From an uncultured Pseudoruegeria sp. (GTDB lineage: Bacteria > Pseudomonadota > Alphaproteobacteria > Rhodobacterales > Rhodobacteraceae), in NCBI GenBank assembly GCA_947498155.1, contig CANMJD010000002.1:496001-560000 (forward strand): a DNA stretch of 64,000 bases, given 5' to 3'. Position 1 is the stretch's first letter. Each line of letters starts with the position of its first letter. Under the pieces are notes generated by a model, which was not told the DNA's origin, did no database searches, and saw only the letters and a program-made list of their open reading frames with translations. Made by a program: the position numbers and the translations under genes. This document shows positions 55,093 to 63,166 of the stretch, in pieces.

Positions 55093-55430
55093 GAAGGCGC
55101 ATCAACGTCCGTCCATCGCAACGTCCCAGCCTCAATCGCTTCATCCAGTTCAGCGCGCGAGATAATCCCTTTTTCAATCAAAACATCGGTCATTGCTTCC
55201 AACCGGCGTCGGTAGAATGACAGTGTGTTGTATTTCTCAACGCCGAAGCTCTCAAACCCACGCCGAACCTCATCAAGCGAGACGATCCGGCGCGTGCCGT
55301 CACCAAGAAGACCACGAATTGCCTCAACTTGCTTTTCCCAATGAAGCCATGGGAGATCGACCATTGGAATGTCGCCCGCAGGATCGCCACCCACGTCGTG
55401 GTAGCCTCTGGGGCCCTTGTCATTTTCCAT
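55089..55430 (-). CDS. nitrile hydratase beta, N-terminal half as separate gene
   Basis: A 113-residue protein. Its opening RGYHDVGGDPAGDIP followed by LPWLHWEKQVEAIRGLL matches the N-terminus of beta subunits (x-GxHDxGG...WE). A helical part (SFYRRRLEAMTDVLIEKGIIS) follows, then TLRWTDVDAPS. GGAG precedes the ATG. The order N-half, C-half, alpha equals scnB-scnA-scnC. It could also resemble the self-subunit-swapping activators, which share this fold; no other activator gene was seen. Confidence 0.78.
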   Translation of the reverse strand: MENDKGPRGYHDVGGDPAGDIPMVDLPWLHWEKQVEAIRGLLGDGTRRIVSLDEVRRGFESFGVEKYNTLSFYRRRLEAMTDVLIEKGIISRAELDEAIEAGTLRWTDVDAPS

Positions 55431-56052
55431 AAATATTCTCCAAGACTGTCGTAATATGGCGATCTGCTACTATGAAGACCATTGCTTTTTTTGCACCGAG
55501 CCGGTGCGAAGAATGGGCCGACGAGGCCCCTCACGGTATCGCGCGACACTGAATCCTCGCAATCGGGTTCATTCGCCGGTCAACAAGGGGAGGTGAAATG
55601 AGCATCAACAATCAGGCGACCTCGGCGTTCCTTTGGCGGGGGCGCACAGTTTGTCCGCCGTAAAGACGGACATCCATGACACGTGCTGCATTCATCTTGT
55701 TGGGCTCACAACAGCCGTTCTCCGCTTCGCAGCATCATGTTGGGGCAACACAAATCAGATGGTCGTTCCGGCCCTGAGCAGACCTTGGTGATGTCTGTAG
55801 CGAATGACGGCTTCGAGCCCAGAGTCACCGATTCTGCACGCTGCGCAAATGGTTGCAGTTGGCGGAAGCGGCCATTCGTTGCGATAAGTTAATTGACCGG
55901 AATAGTGTCTCTTATGACTAATCCTCGATCCCTTAGCTACGTCATACGATTGGAAAATTGTTAAAGCTCAGGTTAGTTTCTTGATCCTCGAATGTAGCTC
56001 TAGGACGCCACCGAATTTGGTCTGTGGTTCCTTTGGCGAATGCAATTTCGCT
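55431..56052. other. 622-bp intergenic region
   Basis: It separates the nitrile hydratase operon from ugpC. A GCACCG-N3-CGGTGC hairpin (55493-55507) lies ~65 nt upstream of the first hydratase gene. An orphan 21-codon frame with AGGGGAGGTG before its ATG is at 55598-55663. A 20-bp element (55864-55883) recurs near 61.4 kb. The rest shows no gene; a + strand frame at 55683-55892 looks random. Confidence 0.5.
55864..55883. repeat. 20-bp intergenic repeat, copy 1
   Basis: GGAAGCGGCCATTCGTTGCG. Its reverse complement matches 61468-61487 at 18 of 20 positions. Both copies lie in gene-free DNA on either side of the ugp cluster. Confidence 0.5.
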
Positions 56053-57105
56053 CTAATCGTCCAGCCGCGCGCCTGTTTCAGGGTCAAAGAAATGCAGGTT
56101 GGCAGGGTCCACGCCGAACTGCATCGCCTCCCCCGCGACAGCGTGATGCACGCCGGCAAGGCTTAGCGTGAAGGCATCGTTGCTGCCCGTAATCCGCCCA
56201 TGCAACAGGGTATTGGCGCCCAAAGGTTCGCCCATTTGAACGGTTATCGACAGTGGCCCCGCGGGGTCGGCTATGATGTGTTCGGGGCGAATGCCGACTG
56301 TCACCTTGCCTGATGCGGTTTGGGTCGTGGGGACCGTGGCATCGCCAATTTTCAAAACGCCATTTGTGATTTCACCGTCCAGCACATTCATCGACGGGCT
56401 GCCGATGAATTGCGCGGCGAACAGGGTTTGGGGGCGTTCGTATACTTCAAGCGGGGTTCCGATCTGTTCGGCGCGCCCGGCGTTCATGACGATCATCCGA
56501 TCCGCCATGGTCATCGCTTCGACTTGGTCGTGGGTCACATAGAGGGACGTGATGCCAAGGCGGTTTTGCAGATCACGGATTTCAAGGCGCATCTGCACTC
56601 GCAGCTTTGCATCAAGGTTGGACAGGGGTTCATCGAACAGGAATACCGCTGGTTCGCGCACAATAGCACGGCCCATCGCGACGCGCTGACGCTGGCCGCC
56701 GGACAGATCACGGGGGCGACGATCAAGATAGGGTTCAAGCTGCAAAAGCTTGGCGGCGGCTTCGACCTTTTTGTCGATCTCGGCCGTAGGGAGTTTGGCG
56801 ATTTTTAGCCCGTAGCCCATGTTTTGGCGCACGGACATATGTGGATAAAGCGCGTAGTTTTGAAACACCATGGCGATATCACGGTCCATCGGTTCCAGTT
56901 CGTTAACGCGTTTATCGCCGATTTGGATTTCGCCTTCGGACACGGATTCAAGCCCCGCAACCATGCGCAACAAGGTGGATTTTCCGCAGCCGGACGGGCC
57001 GACGATGACGATGAATTCGCCGTCTTCAATCGCGGTGCTGACGCCGTGGATCACCTGCGTGAGCCCAAAGCGTTTCTTGATATCTGAAAGCGTTACAGTT
57101 GCCAT
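56053..57105 (-). CDS. ugpC: glycerol-3-phosphate ABC importer ATPase
   Basis: A 350-residue MalK/UgpC-type ATPase: Walker [12 protein letters not shown] (~36-46), Q-loop [13 protein letters not shown], signature [15 protein letters not shown], Walker [13 protein letters not shown], and a C-terminal TOBE domain (PEHIIADP). It is last gene of the ugpB-ugpA-ugpE-ugpC operon, 6 nt after ugpE. Confidence 0.92.
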   Translation of the reverse strand: MATVTLSDIKKRFGLTQVIHGVSTAIEDGEFIVIVGPSGCGKSTLLRMVAGLESVSEGEIQIGDKRVNELEPMDRDIAMVFQNYALYPHMSVRQNMGYGLKIAKLPTAEIDKKVEAAAKLLQLEPYLDRRPRDLSGGQRQRVAMGRAIVREPAVFLFDEPLSNLDAKLRVQMRLEIRDLQNRLGITSLYVTHDQVEAMTMADRMIVMNAGRAEQIGTPLEVYERPQTLFAAQFIGSPSMNVLDGEITNGVLKIGDATVPTTQTASGKVTVGIRPEHIIADPAGPLSITVQMGEPLGANTLLHGRITGSNDAFTLSLAGVHHAVAGEAMQFGVDPANLHFFDPETGARLDD

Positions 57106-57111
57106 GAGTGC

Positions 57112-57978
57112 CTACTTTTCACTGTCCACGAGCCCGCGGATAAACAGTTTTTGCATTGAGATAACTACGATGATCGGGGGGATCATTGCCAGAATGGAAG
57201 TGGCCATGATGACAGGCCAGTTTGCCGTATCATCGCCTGATGGGAACATTTGTTTGATGCCCATGACGATGGTGTTCATCGACGGGTCCGTCGTAATCAG
57301 CAGCGGCCAGAGGTACTGGTTCCAGCCGTAGATGAACAAAATGACAAACAGCGCGGCGATGTTGGTGCGGCTCATCGGGAACAGGATATCCCAGAAAAAC
57401 CGCATGGGGGATGCACCGTCTACCCGCGCGGCCTCGGCCAGCTCATCCGGGACGGTCATGTAGAACTGGCGGAACAGGAACGTGGCGGTGGCCGATGCGA
57501 TCAGCGGCAAAATCAAGCCGCCATAGCTGTTGAGCATCCCGAAGCCCGCAACGACCTCATACGTGGGGACAATCCGCACTTCGACAGGCAGCATCAGGGT
57601 CAGGAAAATAAGCCAGAAGAACACCATCTTGCCCGGGAATTTGAAATAGACGATAGCAAAGGCCGACAGCAGCGAGATGATGATTTTGCCCACGGCAATC
57701 CCGATTGCCATGACCAGCGAATTGACCAGCATGGTGGCGACTGGGACGTTGACGCCCGACAGCAATGCCTCGCTGTAGTTGGCGTAGAACTGATCGCCGG
57801 GCCACAGCGGCATAGGCGGTTGCACGATTTCGGGCTGGGTCACGGTGGACGCCACAAAGGCCAGCCAGATCGGGAAAAACACGATTAGCACGCCCATGAT
57901 CATGATGACATGGGACAGCCACAGCCCCGCGCCGCGCTTTTCGACCATGCCGGGCGGCGGATCGGTTGGATGGGTCAA
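57112..57978 (-). CDS. ugpE: glycerol-3-phosphate ABC importer permease
   Basis: A 288-residue membrane subunit with six helices and the coupling loop ELAEAARVDGASPMRFFWDI. The start is likely a TTG at 57978: it overlaps the ugpA stop (TTGA) and has GGAGGG eight nt upstream. The ATG at 57948 (MVEKRGAGLWLSH) matches the E. coli UgpE start in position but lacks a ribosome-binding site. Confidence 0.9.
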   Translation of the reverse strand: MTHPTDPPPGMVEKRGAGLWLSHVIMIMGVLIVFFPIWLAFVASTVTQPEIVQPPMPLWPGDQFYANYSEALLSGVNVPVATMLVNSLVMAIGIAVGKIIISLLSAFAIVYFKFPGKMVFFWLIFLTLMLPVEVRIVPTYEVVAGFGMLNSYGGLILPLIASATATFLFRQFYMTVPDELAEAARVDGASPMRFFWDILFPMSRTNIAALFVILFIYGWNQYLWPLLITTDPSMNTIVMGIKQMFPSGDDTANWPVIMATSILAMIPPIIVVISMQKLFIRGLVDSEK

Positions 57979-58856
57979 TAGTGCACCCTCCGCTCAATAA
58001 ACTTGAACTGGAAGATCGTCAGTGCCCCGACGACGACCAACAGAATGACAGATTGCGCCGCCGATGACCCGAGGTCTTGGCCCACAAACCCGTCCGAGAA
58101 GACTTTGTAGACCAGAATGGTCGTGGATTGCTGCGGGCCACCACTGGTGATGGTGTGGATCACGCCGAAGGTTTCAAAGAACGCATAGACGATGTTGACG
58201 ACCAGCAAAAAGAACGTCGTGGGGGACAGCAGCGGCAGCACGATAGTCCAGAACCGCTTCCAGAACCGCGCGCCGTCAATCGCCGCCGCTTCGATCACCG
58301 ATTTCGGGATGGCCTGAAGGGCGGCAAAGAAGAACAGGAAATTGTAGCTGATGCGCCCCCAAGCAGAGGCGACGACGACAAGGCCCATGGCCTCTCCGCC
58401 GTTCAGCACGTGGTTCCAGTCATAGCCAAGCTGGCCCAGATACCACGACACCACGCCCACGCGGGTGTTGAACATGAACAGCCACAGCACACCGGCGATG
58501 GCGGGAGCCACGGCGTAGGGCCAGATCAGCATCGTGCGATAGACGCCCGCGCCTTTGATCAACCTGTCCGCGACCACGGCCAGAAACAGCGCAGGGATCA
58601 TGGAACACAGCGTCACAAGGGTCGAAAAGATCGCGGTCGTCACGAAGGACGTGCGGTAATACCGGTCGCTCAGCAGATATTCAAAGTTGCCGGTGCCCAC
58701 GTATTTCATCGACAGACCGAACGGGTCGGGGATGAACAAGGACTGCCAGATCGCCTGGCCTGCAGGGTAGAAAAAGAAAATCGCAGAGACGAGCACTTGC
58801 GGCGCGATCAGGCACAGCGGCAAAAGCCAGCCTTTGAACGTGACTCGTTTTTCCAT
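57975..58856 (-). CDS. ugpA: glycerol-3-phosphate ABC importer permease
   Basis: A 293-residue membrane subunit. It begins MEKRVTFKGWLLPLCLIAPQ, as UgpA does, and has six helices and the coupling loop SVIEAAAIDGARFWKRFWTI. It forms the pore with UgpE. A strong hairpin separates it from ugpB. Confidence 0.92.
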   Translation of the reverse strand: MEKRVTFKGWLLPLCLIAPQVLVSAIFFFYPAGQAIWQSLFIPDPFGLSMKYVGTGNFEYLLSDRYYRTSFVTTAIFSTLVTLCSMIPALFLAVVADRLIKGAGVYRTMLIWPYAVAPAIAGVLWLFMFNTRVGVVSWYLGQLGYDWNHVLNGGEAMGLVVVASAWGRISYNFLFFFAALQAIPKSVIEAAAIDGARFWKRFWTIVLPLLSPTTFFLLVVNIVYAFFETFGVIHTITSGGPQQSTTILVYKVFSDGFVGQDLGSSAAQSVILLVVVGALTIFQFKFIERRVHY

Positions 58857-58877
58857 ATCGCGCTGCCTCCCGAAAAG

Positions 58878-58911
58878 ACATGCGGGCGGCGGTGATTGAC
58901 CGCCCGCATGT
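58878..58911 (-). repeat. intercistronic hairpin between ugpB and ugpA
   Basis: ACATGCGGGCGG (58878-58889) and CCGCCCGCATGT (58900-58911) form a perfect 12-bp stem with a 10-nt loop, followed on the - strand by CTTTTC. It would protect the ugpB message or partly terminate transcription, giving more receptor than membrane subunits. Confidence 0.65.
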
Positions 58912-58918
58912 GTATTAC

Positions 58919-60229
58919 TTAATTGGCTGCTTCAAAGCGGCGCAGCAGGGCATTGCCACGCTCAACTGCGCTATCAAGGGCGGTTTGCGCGTCCTTGTCG
59001 CCCGACCAAACGGCTTCGAGTTCTTCGTCGATGATGCCGCGGATCTGATCGAAGGACCCAAGTCGCAGACCTTTGGAATTGGGCGTCGGATCATTGGCAG
59101 TCATCTGGATCACAGACACATCTGTGCCGGGATTTTCTTCGTAGAACCCTGCAGCGCGTGTCGCGTCGGACGCGGCATTGGTGATCGGCAGATAGCCCGT
59201 GTCCTGGTGCCACTGCGCCTGCACGTCTGTCGAGGACAGATAGGCAAGGAACTGTGCAGCACCTTCGTATTCGGCGTCCTCATGGCCTTCCATCACCCAA
59301 AGGGATGCACCACCGATGATGGTGTTTTGGGGCGCATTGCCGACACCGTCCCAATAGGGAAGCGGGCGGACTTCAAAGGCAAATTCCGCCTCAGAACTGA
59401 TGCCTGCATAGCCAGCAGAGCTTTCGGTGAACAACGCGCATTCACCAGCGCGGAAGTTCGCACCGCCTTCATTACGACGGCCCAGATAGATGAATTTACC
59501 GTCTGCGGCCCATTCACCCATGGCTGAGATATGCGCGACCTGCGCGTCGCCGTTCAGTGCCAGTTCCGTGTCCGTGCCGGCAAAACCGTTTTCTTGCGTG
59601 GCGAAGGGCACATCGTGGTAGGCGCTGAAGTTTTCAAGGTGAATCCAGCTTTGCCACGCGGTTGTCAGGGGGCACGTGCTGCCGCCGTCTTGCAACTGGC
59701 CCAAAACCTCGCCGACGTTCTGCCATGTGGACAGATCGGTGTCAGGGTCAACGCCTGCGGCTTCGAACGCGTCGCGGTTCACCCAAAGGACGGGGGTGGA
59801 TGCGTTGAACGGCAGGGACAGCATTTCACCTTCGGTGGTGGTGTAATAGCCGTTGACCGCGCCGATATAGGCATCTGGGTCAAATTCTGCGCCAGAGGTT
59901 TGCATCACTTCGGTCACGGACCGCACCGCACCTCCGGCGGACATCATGGTGGCTGTACCGACCTCGAATACCATGAGGATTTGTGGCTGCTCACCGGCGC
60001 GGAATGCTGCAATACCTGCATTCAGCGTTTCGGAATAGTTGCCCTTGTGGGATGCGACGACAGTGAATTCGTCTTGGCTGGCGTTGAAGTCTTCAACTTG
60101 GGCCGCAACCAATTCACCAAGACGACCTGTAAAAGCATGCCAGAATTGGACTTCTGTTTCTGCATAGGCCGCGAAAGGCGAAAGCATCGTTGATCCGGCG
60201 ATCAATGCGCCAGTTGTCAGGTTTTTCAT
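58919..60229 (-). CDS. ugpB: glycerol-3-phosphate binding protein
   Basis: A 436-residue periplasmic receptor with a signal peptide (cleavage near AYA/ETEVQ). UgpB features include VQFWHAFTGRLGELV, VASHKGNYSETLNAGIAAFR and VFEVGTATMM, and the late TGYLPITNAA. GGGAGG precedes the ATG. It imports glycerol-3-phosphate or its diesters, a source of phosphorus and carbon. It is divergent from a LysR gene, whereas Pho control is usual in other bacteria. Confidence 0.93.
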   Translation of the reverse strand: MKNLTTGALIAGSTMLSPFAAYAETEVQFWHAFTGRLGELVAAQVEDFNASQDEFTVVASHKGNYSETLNAGIAAFRAGEQPQILMVFEVGTATMMSAGGAVRSVTEVMQTSGAEFDPDAYIGAVNGYYTTTEGEMLSLPFNASTPVLWVNRDAFEAAGVDPDTDLSTWQNVGEVLGQLQDGGSTCPLTTAWQSWIHLENFSAYHDVPFATQENGFAGTDTELALNGDAQVAHISAMGEWAADGKFIYLGRRNEGGANFRAGECALFTESSAGYAGISSEAEFAFEVRPLPYWDGVGNAPQNTIIGGASLWVMEGHEDAEYEGAAQFLAYLSSTDVQAQWHQDTGYLPITNAASDATRAAGFYEENPGTDVSVIQMTANDPTPNSKGLRLGSFDQIRGIIDEELEAVWSGDKDAQTALDSAVERGNALLRRFEAAN

Positions 60230-60317
60230 GTGTTCCTCCCAGGAATCGCGGCGGCCTCTTCGACCCCGCGGAATTGTTACACGTTATCCGAGCGTTCGCA
60301 TAATTCAAGACTATTCC

Positions 60318-60347
60318 TTGACCTCACTTTATAACACAGCATTATAA
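60318..60347 (+). promoter_or_regulatory. promoter and overlapping dyad of the ugp-linked LysR gene
   Basis: TTGACC (60318-60323) and TTATAA (60342-60347), 18 nt apart, fit a sigma-70 promoter 25 nt before the ATG. The -10 element is half of TTATAA-N7-TTATAA (60329-60347), a candidate LysR site, so autorepression is plausible. Confidence 0.5.
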
Positions 60348-60371
60348 AATTGGTAAGTATTGGACCGCATC

Positions 60372-61268
60372 ATGACAAAACGACCCAGACTGCGACAACT
60401 CGAGGCCCTTAAATCCGTCGTAGATCACGGGAGCATGACTCGGGCCGCACAAAATTTAGGAATCTCGCAACCCGCCGTCAGCCGTTTGCTAGCGGATTTG
60501 TCGGGTGAACTTGGATTTACGTTGCTTGTCCGTAAGAACGGCCATTTGGTGCCCACACAAGAAGCAAGCTATATCTTGCCAGATATTGCGCGCTTGCTTG
60601 GCGTTCTCAAGAACATCACCGACACAAGCCAGAACGTGCATGATCAAACGGCGGGACACCTCAGCGTTGCCTGTCTTCCGGGCTTTGCCACCAGCCACTT
60701 GCCTGGCGTTGTTACGAAATTCCTTAAGACAAGACTGGACGTCACAATCACCCTTGAACCAGATCGCCCGGAACGGATTTTGGAATGGATTGTCGGTGAG
60801 CAGTATGATTGTGGCATCACAGACGGATTTGACGGTCATCCTGCGATTGAAAGCACACGTCTGAGTGTCAGGACCGTGTGCATCTTTCCCAAAGGACACA
60901 GATTTCAGGACCTCAGACAGGTTGATGCACGACACTTGGACGAGGAGCGTTTTGTTCACACGCGCCGCGACAGTAGTTTCTACCGGTCTCTGCATGATGT
61001 GTTCCGAAAAGCATCAGTAAATCCGACCCAAATTGTCGAAACCCGTCAATTTACTGCGGCATGCGAACTTGTAGCGCAGGGTGTTGGCGTGTCCGTTGTG
61101 AGTGAACTTGACGCGCAAACTTACGAAGATCGGCTCGACTATCGCCCCTTTGTGCCAAGCGTCCCACACGAAATTTGCCTTGTAAGGCCGATCCACAAAC
61201 GACCATCCAAAATTGCTTTAGATTTCATGGAAGAATTCAAGGCTAGCTTGAGTGAGTTTGAAGTTTGA
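60372..61268 (+). CDS. LysR-type regulator divergent from ugpB
   Basis: A 298-residue regulator: helix-turn-helix GSMTRAAQNLGISQPAVSRLLADLS (residues ~18-42) and a C-terminal effector domain. It belongs near the subgroup with CbbR/NocR-like sensors by its opening RPRLRQLEALKSVVDHGSM. The ATG at 60372 is chosen; a TTG at 60360 would add four residues. Its position suggests control of ugpBAEC, 142 bp away on the other strand. Confidence 0.88.
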   Translation: MTKRPRLRQLEALKSVVDHGSMTRAAQNLGISQPAVSRLLADLSGELGFTLLVRKNGHLVPTQEASYILPDIARLLGVLKNITDTSQNVHDQTAGHLSVACLPGFATSHLPGVVTKFLKTRLDVTITLEPDRPERILEWIVGEQYDCGITDGFDGHPAIESTRLSVRTVCIFPKGHRFQDLRQVDARHLDEERFVHTRRDSSFYRSLHDVFRKASVNPTQIVETRQFTAACELVAQGVGVSVVSELDAQTYEDRLDYRPFVPSVPHEICLVRPIHKRPSKIALDFMEEFKASLSEFEV

Positions 61269-61828
61269 ATTGGATGACTCTTCGGAAATCGGAGCTAAGT
61301 GGCATCTGGTGCAAGTGCGGCGAAGTTGAGTCTAGTTTGAGATAAGCGAACTCACAATGCCGCTGATTGGGCGGCGATTTTAAACGTCCGCATTGATCCG
61401 TAGAGCTGAACTGTGCCTGAATGCGAGGAACGGCCGCTTCGTCCGCATGGCTGGCCTTGGTGCAGAGCGCAGCGAACGGCCGCTTCCCGCCCTTACCTGT
61501 AATCTATATGTCTGCCTTTGAGTACGCGGCAAGCGTATTGTTTTGGATGCCAGACAAGAGACTAGGGGTCTTCAATTTGGAACCCGAGGTGGTAGCCAAA
61601 ATTGAGCATCCACAAATGGATGCTTTCGGGTGATATGGGATGAATCTAGTTAGGCAGAGCAATTGGACCGGCGAAGGTAATTGGATTCGGGCGTGGGAAG
61701 AAAATAAAGCAGAAAAATAGCGATCCGACGCTATCATGTTTCACAGGAGGTAGATGGGGCTATTAGTGGGGCTGATCCTGACAGGCTGCGTCTATCAATT
61801 TGAAATATATGCAATTTTTGAGGAATTT
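61269..61828. other. 560-bp intergenic region between LysR gene and tRNA-Leu
   Basis: No convincing gene. AACGGCCGCTTC occurs twice, at 61429-61440 and 61475-61486, 46 nt apart; the second is part of the 20-bp repeat shared with 55864-55883. A 70-codon + strand frame (61421-61633) overlaps the repeats and lacks a ribosome-binding site. Confidence 0.5.
61468..61487. repeat. 20-bp intergenic repeat, copy 2
   Basis: CGCAGCGAACGGCCGCTTCC, in inverted orientation to copy 1 at 55864-55883 with two mismatches. Part of its core also occurs at 61429-61440. Confidence 0.5.
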
Positions 61829-61915
61829 TGGTGCCCAGGAGAGGACTCGAACCTCCACGTCCATACAGACACTAGCACCTGAAGCTAGCGCGTCTACCAA
61901 TTCCGCCACCTGGGC
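61829..61915 (-). tRNA. tRNA-Leu (anticodon CAG)
   Basis: The - strand reads GCCCAGGTGGCGGAATTGGT at its 5' end. A 7-bp acceptor stem (61909-61915 with 61833-61839), a CTAGC/GCTAG anticodon stem with loop TTCAGGT, a long variable arm and GGTTCGAGTCC in the T arm make it a class II leucine tRNA reading CUG. The terminal CCA is encoded (61829-61831). Its 3' end faces the accessory region, the side where integrative elements insert. Confidence 0.95.
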
Positions 61916-62087
61916 AGGTGTCGTGAGGGCGGAATTAAGGCTATTGTCTGGGGGTGTCAACGCGATTCGAAGGCGAAATGTAAAAAACTTGTGCCTTGTA
62001 GGACCTACATGTGACTTCCCTTGAATTGCAGCTTGTTCAGCAGGGCGCAGGGCGCTATTTCTGCCCCAACAGTATACGGAGGCTGAC

Positions 62088-63071
62088 ATGTCCCAACTCG
62101 TAACCATTTACGGCGGATCCGGTTTTGTCGGGCGCTACATTGCGCAACGCATGGCGAAACAAGGCTGGCGCGTGCGCGTTGCGGTGCGTCGTCCGAATGA
62201 GGCAACCTTCGTCAAACCCTATGGGGCCGTCGGACAGGTCGAGCCGGTCTTGTGTAATATCCGCGATGATGCATCGGTGGCGGCAGCGATGCAGGGGGCC
62301 GATGCGGTTGTGAATTGTGTCGGTATCCTGAGTGAGCATGGCAAAAACAAATTTGATACCATTCAAACAGAGGGTGCCGCCCGTGTCGCGCGTTTGGCGT
62401 CAGAGGCCGGTGTCAACAAAATGGTGCAGCTTTCTGCCATTGGCGCGGATGCGAACAGCGAAAGCCAATATGCCCGCAGCAAAGCCGCCGGCGAAGAGGC
62501 GGTTCTGACCCATTTCCCGACGGCTGTTATTTTGCGCCCCTCGGTGATCTTCGGCGCAGAAGATGAGTTTTTTAACCGCTTTGCTGCCATGTCGCGGTTC
62601 GGGCCGGTGCTGCCGCTGGTCGGGGGCGATACTCGATTTCAACCGGTCTATGTCGACGATGTTGCCGCAGCGGCCGAAAAGGCGCTCTTGGGCAATGCGG
62701 ACGCGGGTATCTATGAATTGGGCGGCCCAGATGTGAAAACCATGCGCGGCCTGATGGAGGATATGCTTGCCATCATCCACCGCCGCCGTTTGATCATCAA
62801 TCAACCCTTTTTCGTTGGCCGTATTCTGGGCGGGATGTTTGATTTCCTGCAATTTGCATCCTTGGGGCTGTTTAAAAACGGTATTCTGACGCGCGATCAG
62901 GTGAAAAACCTGCGGGTTGATAATGTGGTTTCTGAAAGCGCGCGCGGCTTTGCCCAGCTAGGCCTGCAACCCACGTCGATGGAAGCGATCTTGCCGGAAT
63001 ACCTTTGGCGCTACCGCCCCTCTGGTCAGTATGACGCCATCAAGGATTCTGCTAAAAACCTTAAAACGTAG
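62088..63071 (+). CDS. NDUFA9-like SDR protein, complex I associated
   Basis: A 327-residue atypical short-chain dehydrogenase. It starts with the NAD(P) loop TIYGGSGFVGRYIAQRMAKQ and holds VNCVGILSEHG, the family VQLSAIGAD, and RPSVIFGAEDEFFNRFA. This is the alphaproteobacterial relative of the mitochondrial complex I subunit NDUFA9. A catalytic Tyr-x-x-x-Lys remains as YARSKAAGE. ACGGAGG precedes the ATG. It is probably bound to the membrane respiratory complex or acts in its assembly. Confidence 0.88.
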   Translation: MSQLVTIYGGSGFVGRYIAQRMAKQGWRVRVAVRRPNEATFVKPYGAVGQVEPVLCNIRDDASVAAAMQGADAVVNCVGILSEHGKNKFDTIQTEGAARVARLASEAGVNKMVQLSAIGADANSESQYARSKAAGEEAVLTHFPTAVILRPSVIFGAEDEFFNRFAAMSRFGPVLPLVGGDTRFQPVYVDDVAAAAEKALLGNADAGIYELGGPDVKTMRGLMEDMLAIIHRRRLIINQPFFVGRILGGMFDFLQFASLGLFKNGILTRDQVKNLRVDNVVSESARGFAQLGLQPTSMEAILPEYLWRYRPSGQYDAIKDSAKNLKT

Positions 63072-63095
63072 CGTCTTGGGGCGCTGCCTCAAGCC

Positions 63096-63165
63096 CCGGG
63101 ATATTTTGGGAACAAAGTAGCTGCTTTCATTTTGACAAAAATATCCTCGCCGAAGGCAGGAAAGC
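63096..63165. repeat. inverted pair of GGATATTTT elements between convergent genes
   Basis: GGGATATTTTGGGAACAAAG on the + strand is faced by GAGGATATTTTTGTCAAAAT on the - strand, and CTCGCCGAAGGC lies next to the latter. From memory, similar units are common beyond stop codons in Roseobacter-group genomes. The pair could terminate transcription from both sides. Confidence 0.45.
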
Positions 63166-63166
63166 C

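Noticed and set aside
55683-55892. 69-codon + strand frame upstream of ugpC
   Set aside because: Overlaps the 20-bp repeat, contains many Cys/Trp/Arg and has no plausible start signal.
61421-61633. 70-codon + strand frame before tRNA-Leu
   Set aside because: Begins inside the repeated AACGGCCGCTTC segments and lacks a ribosome-binding site or family.
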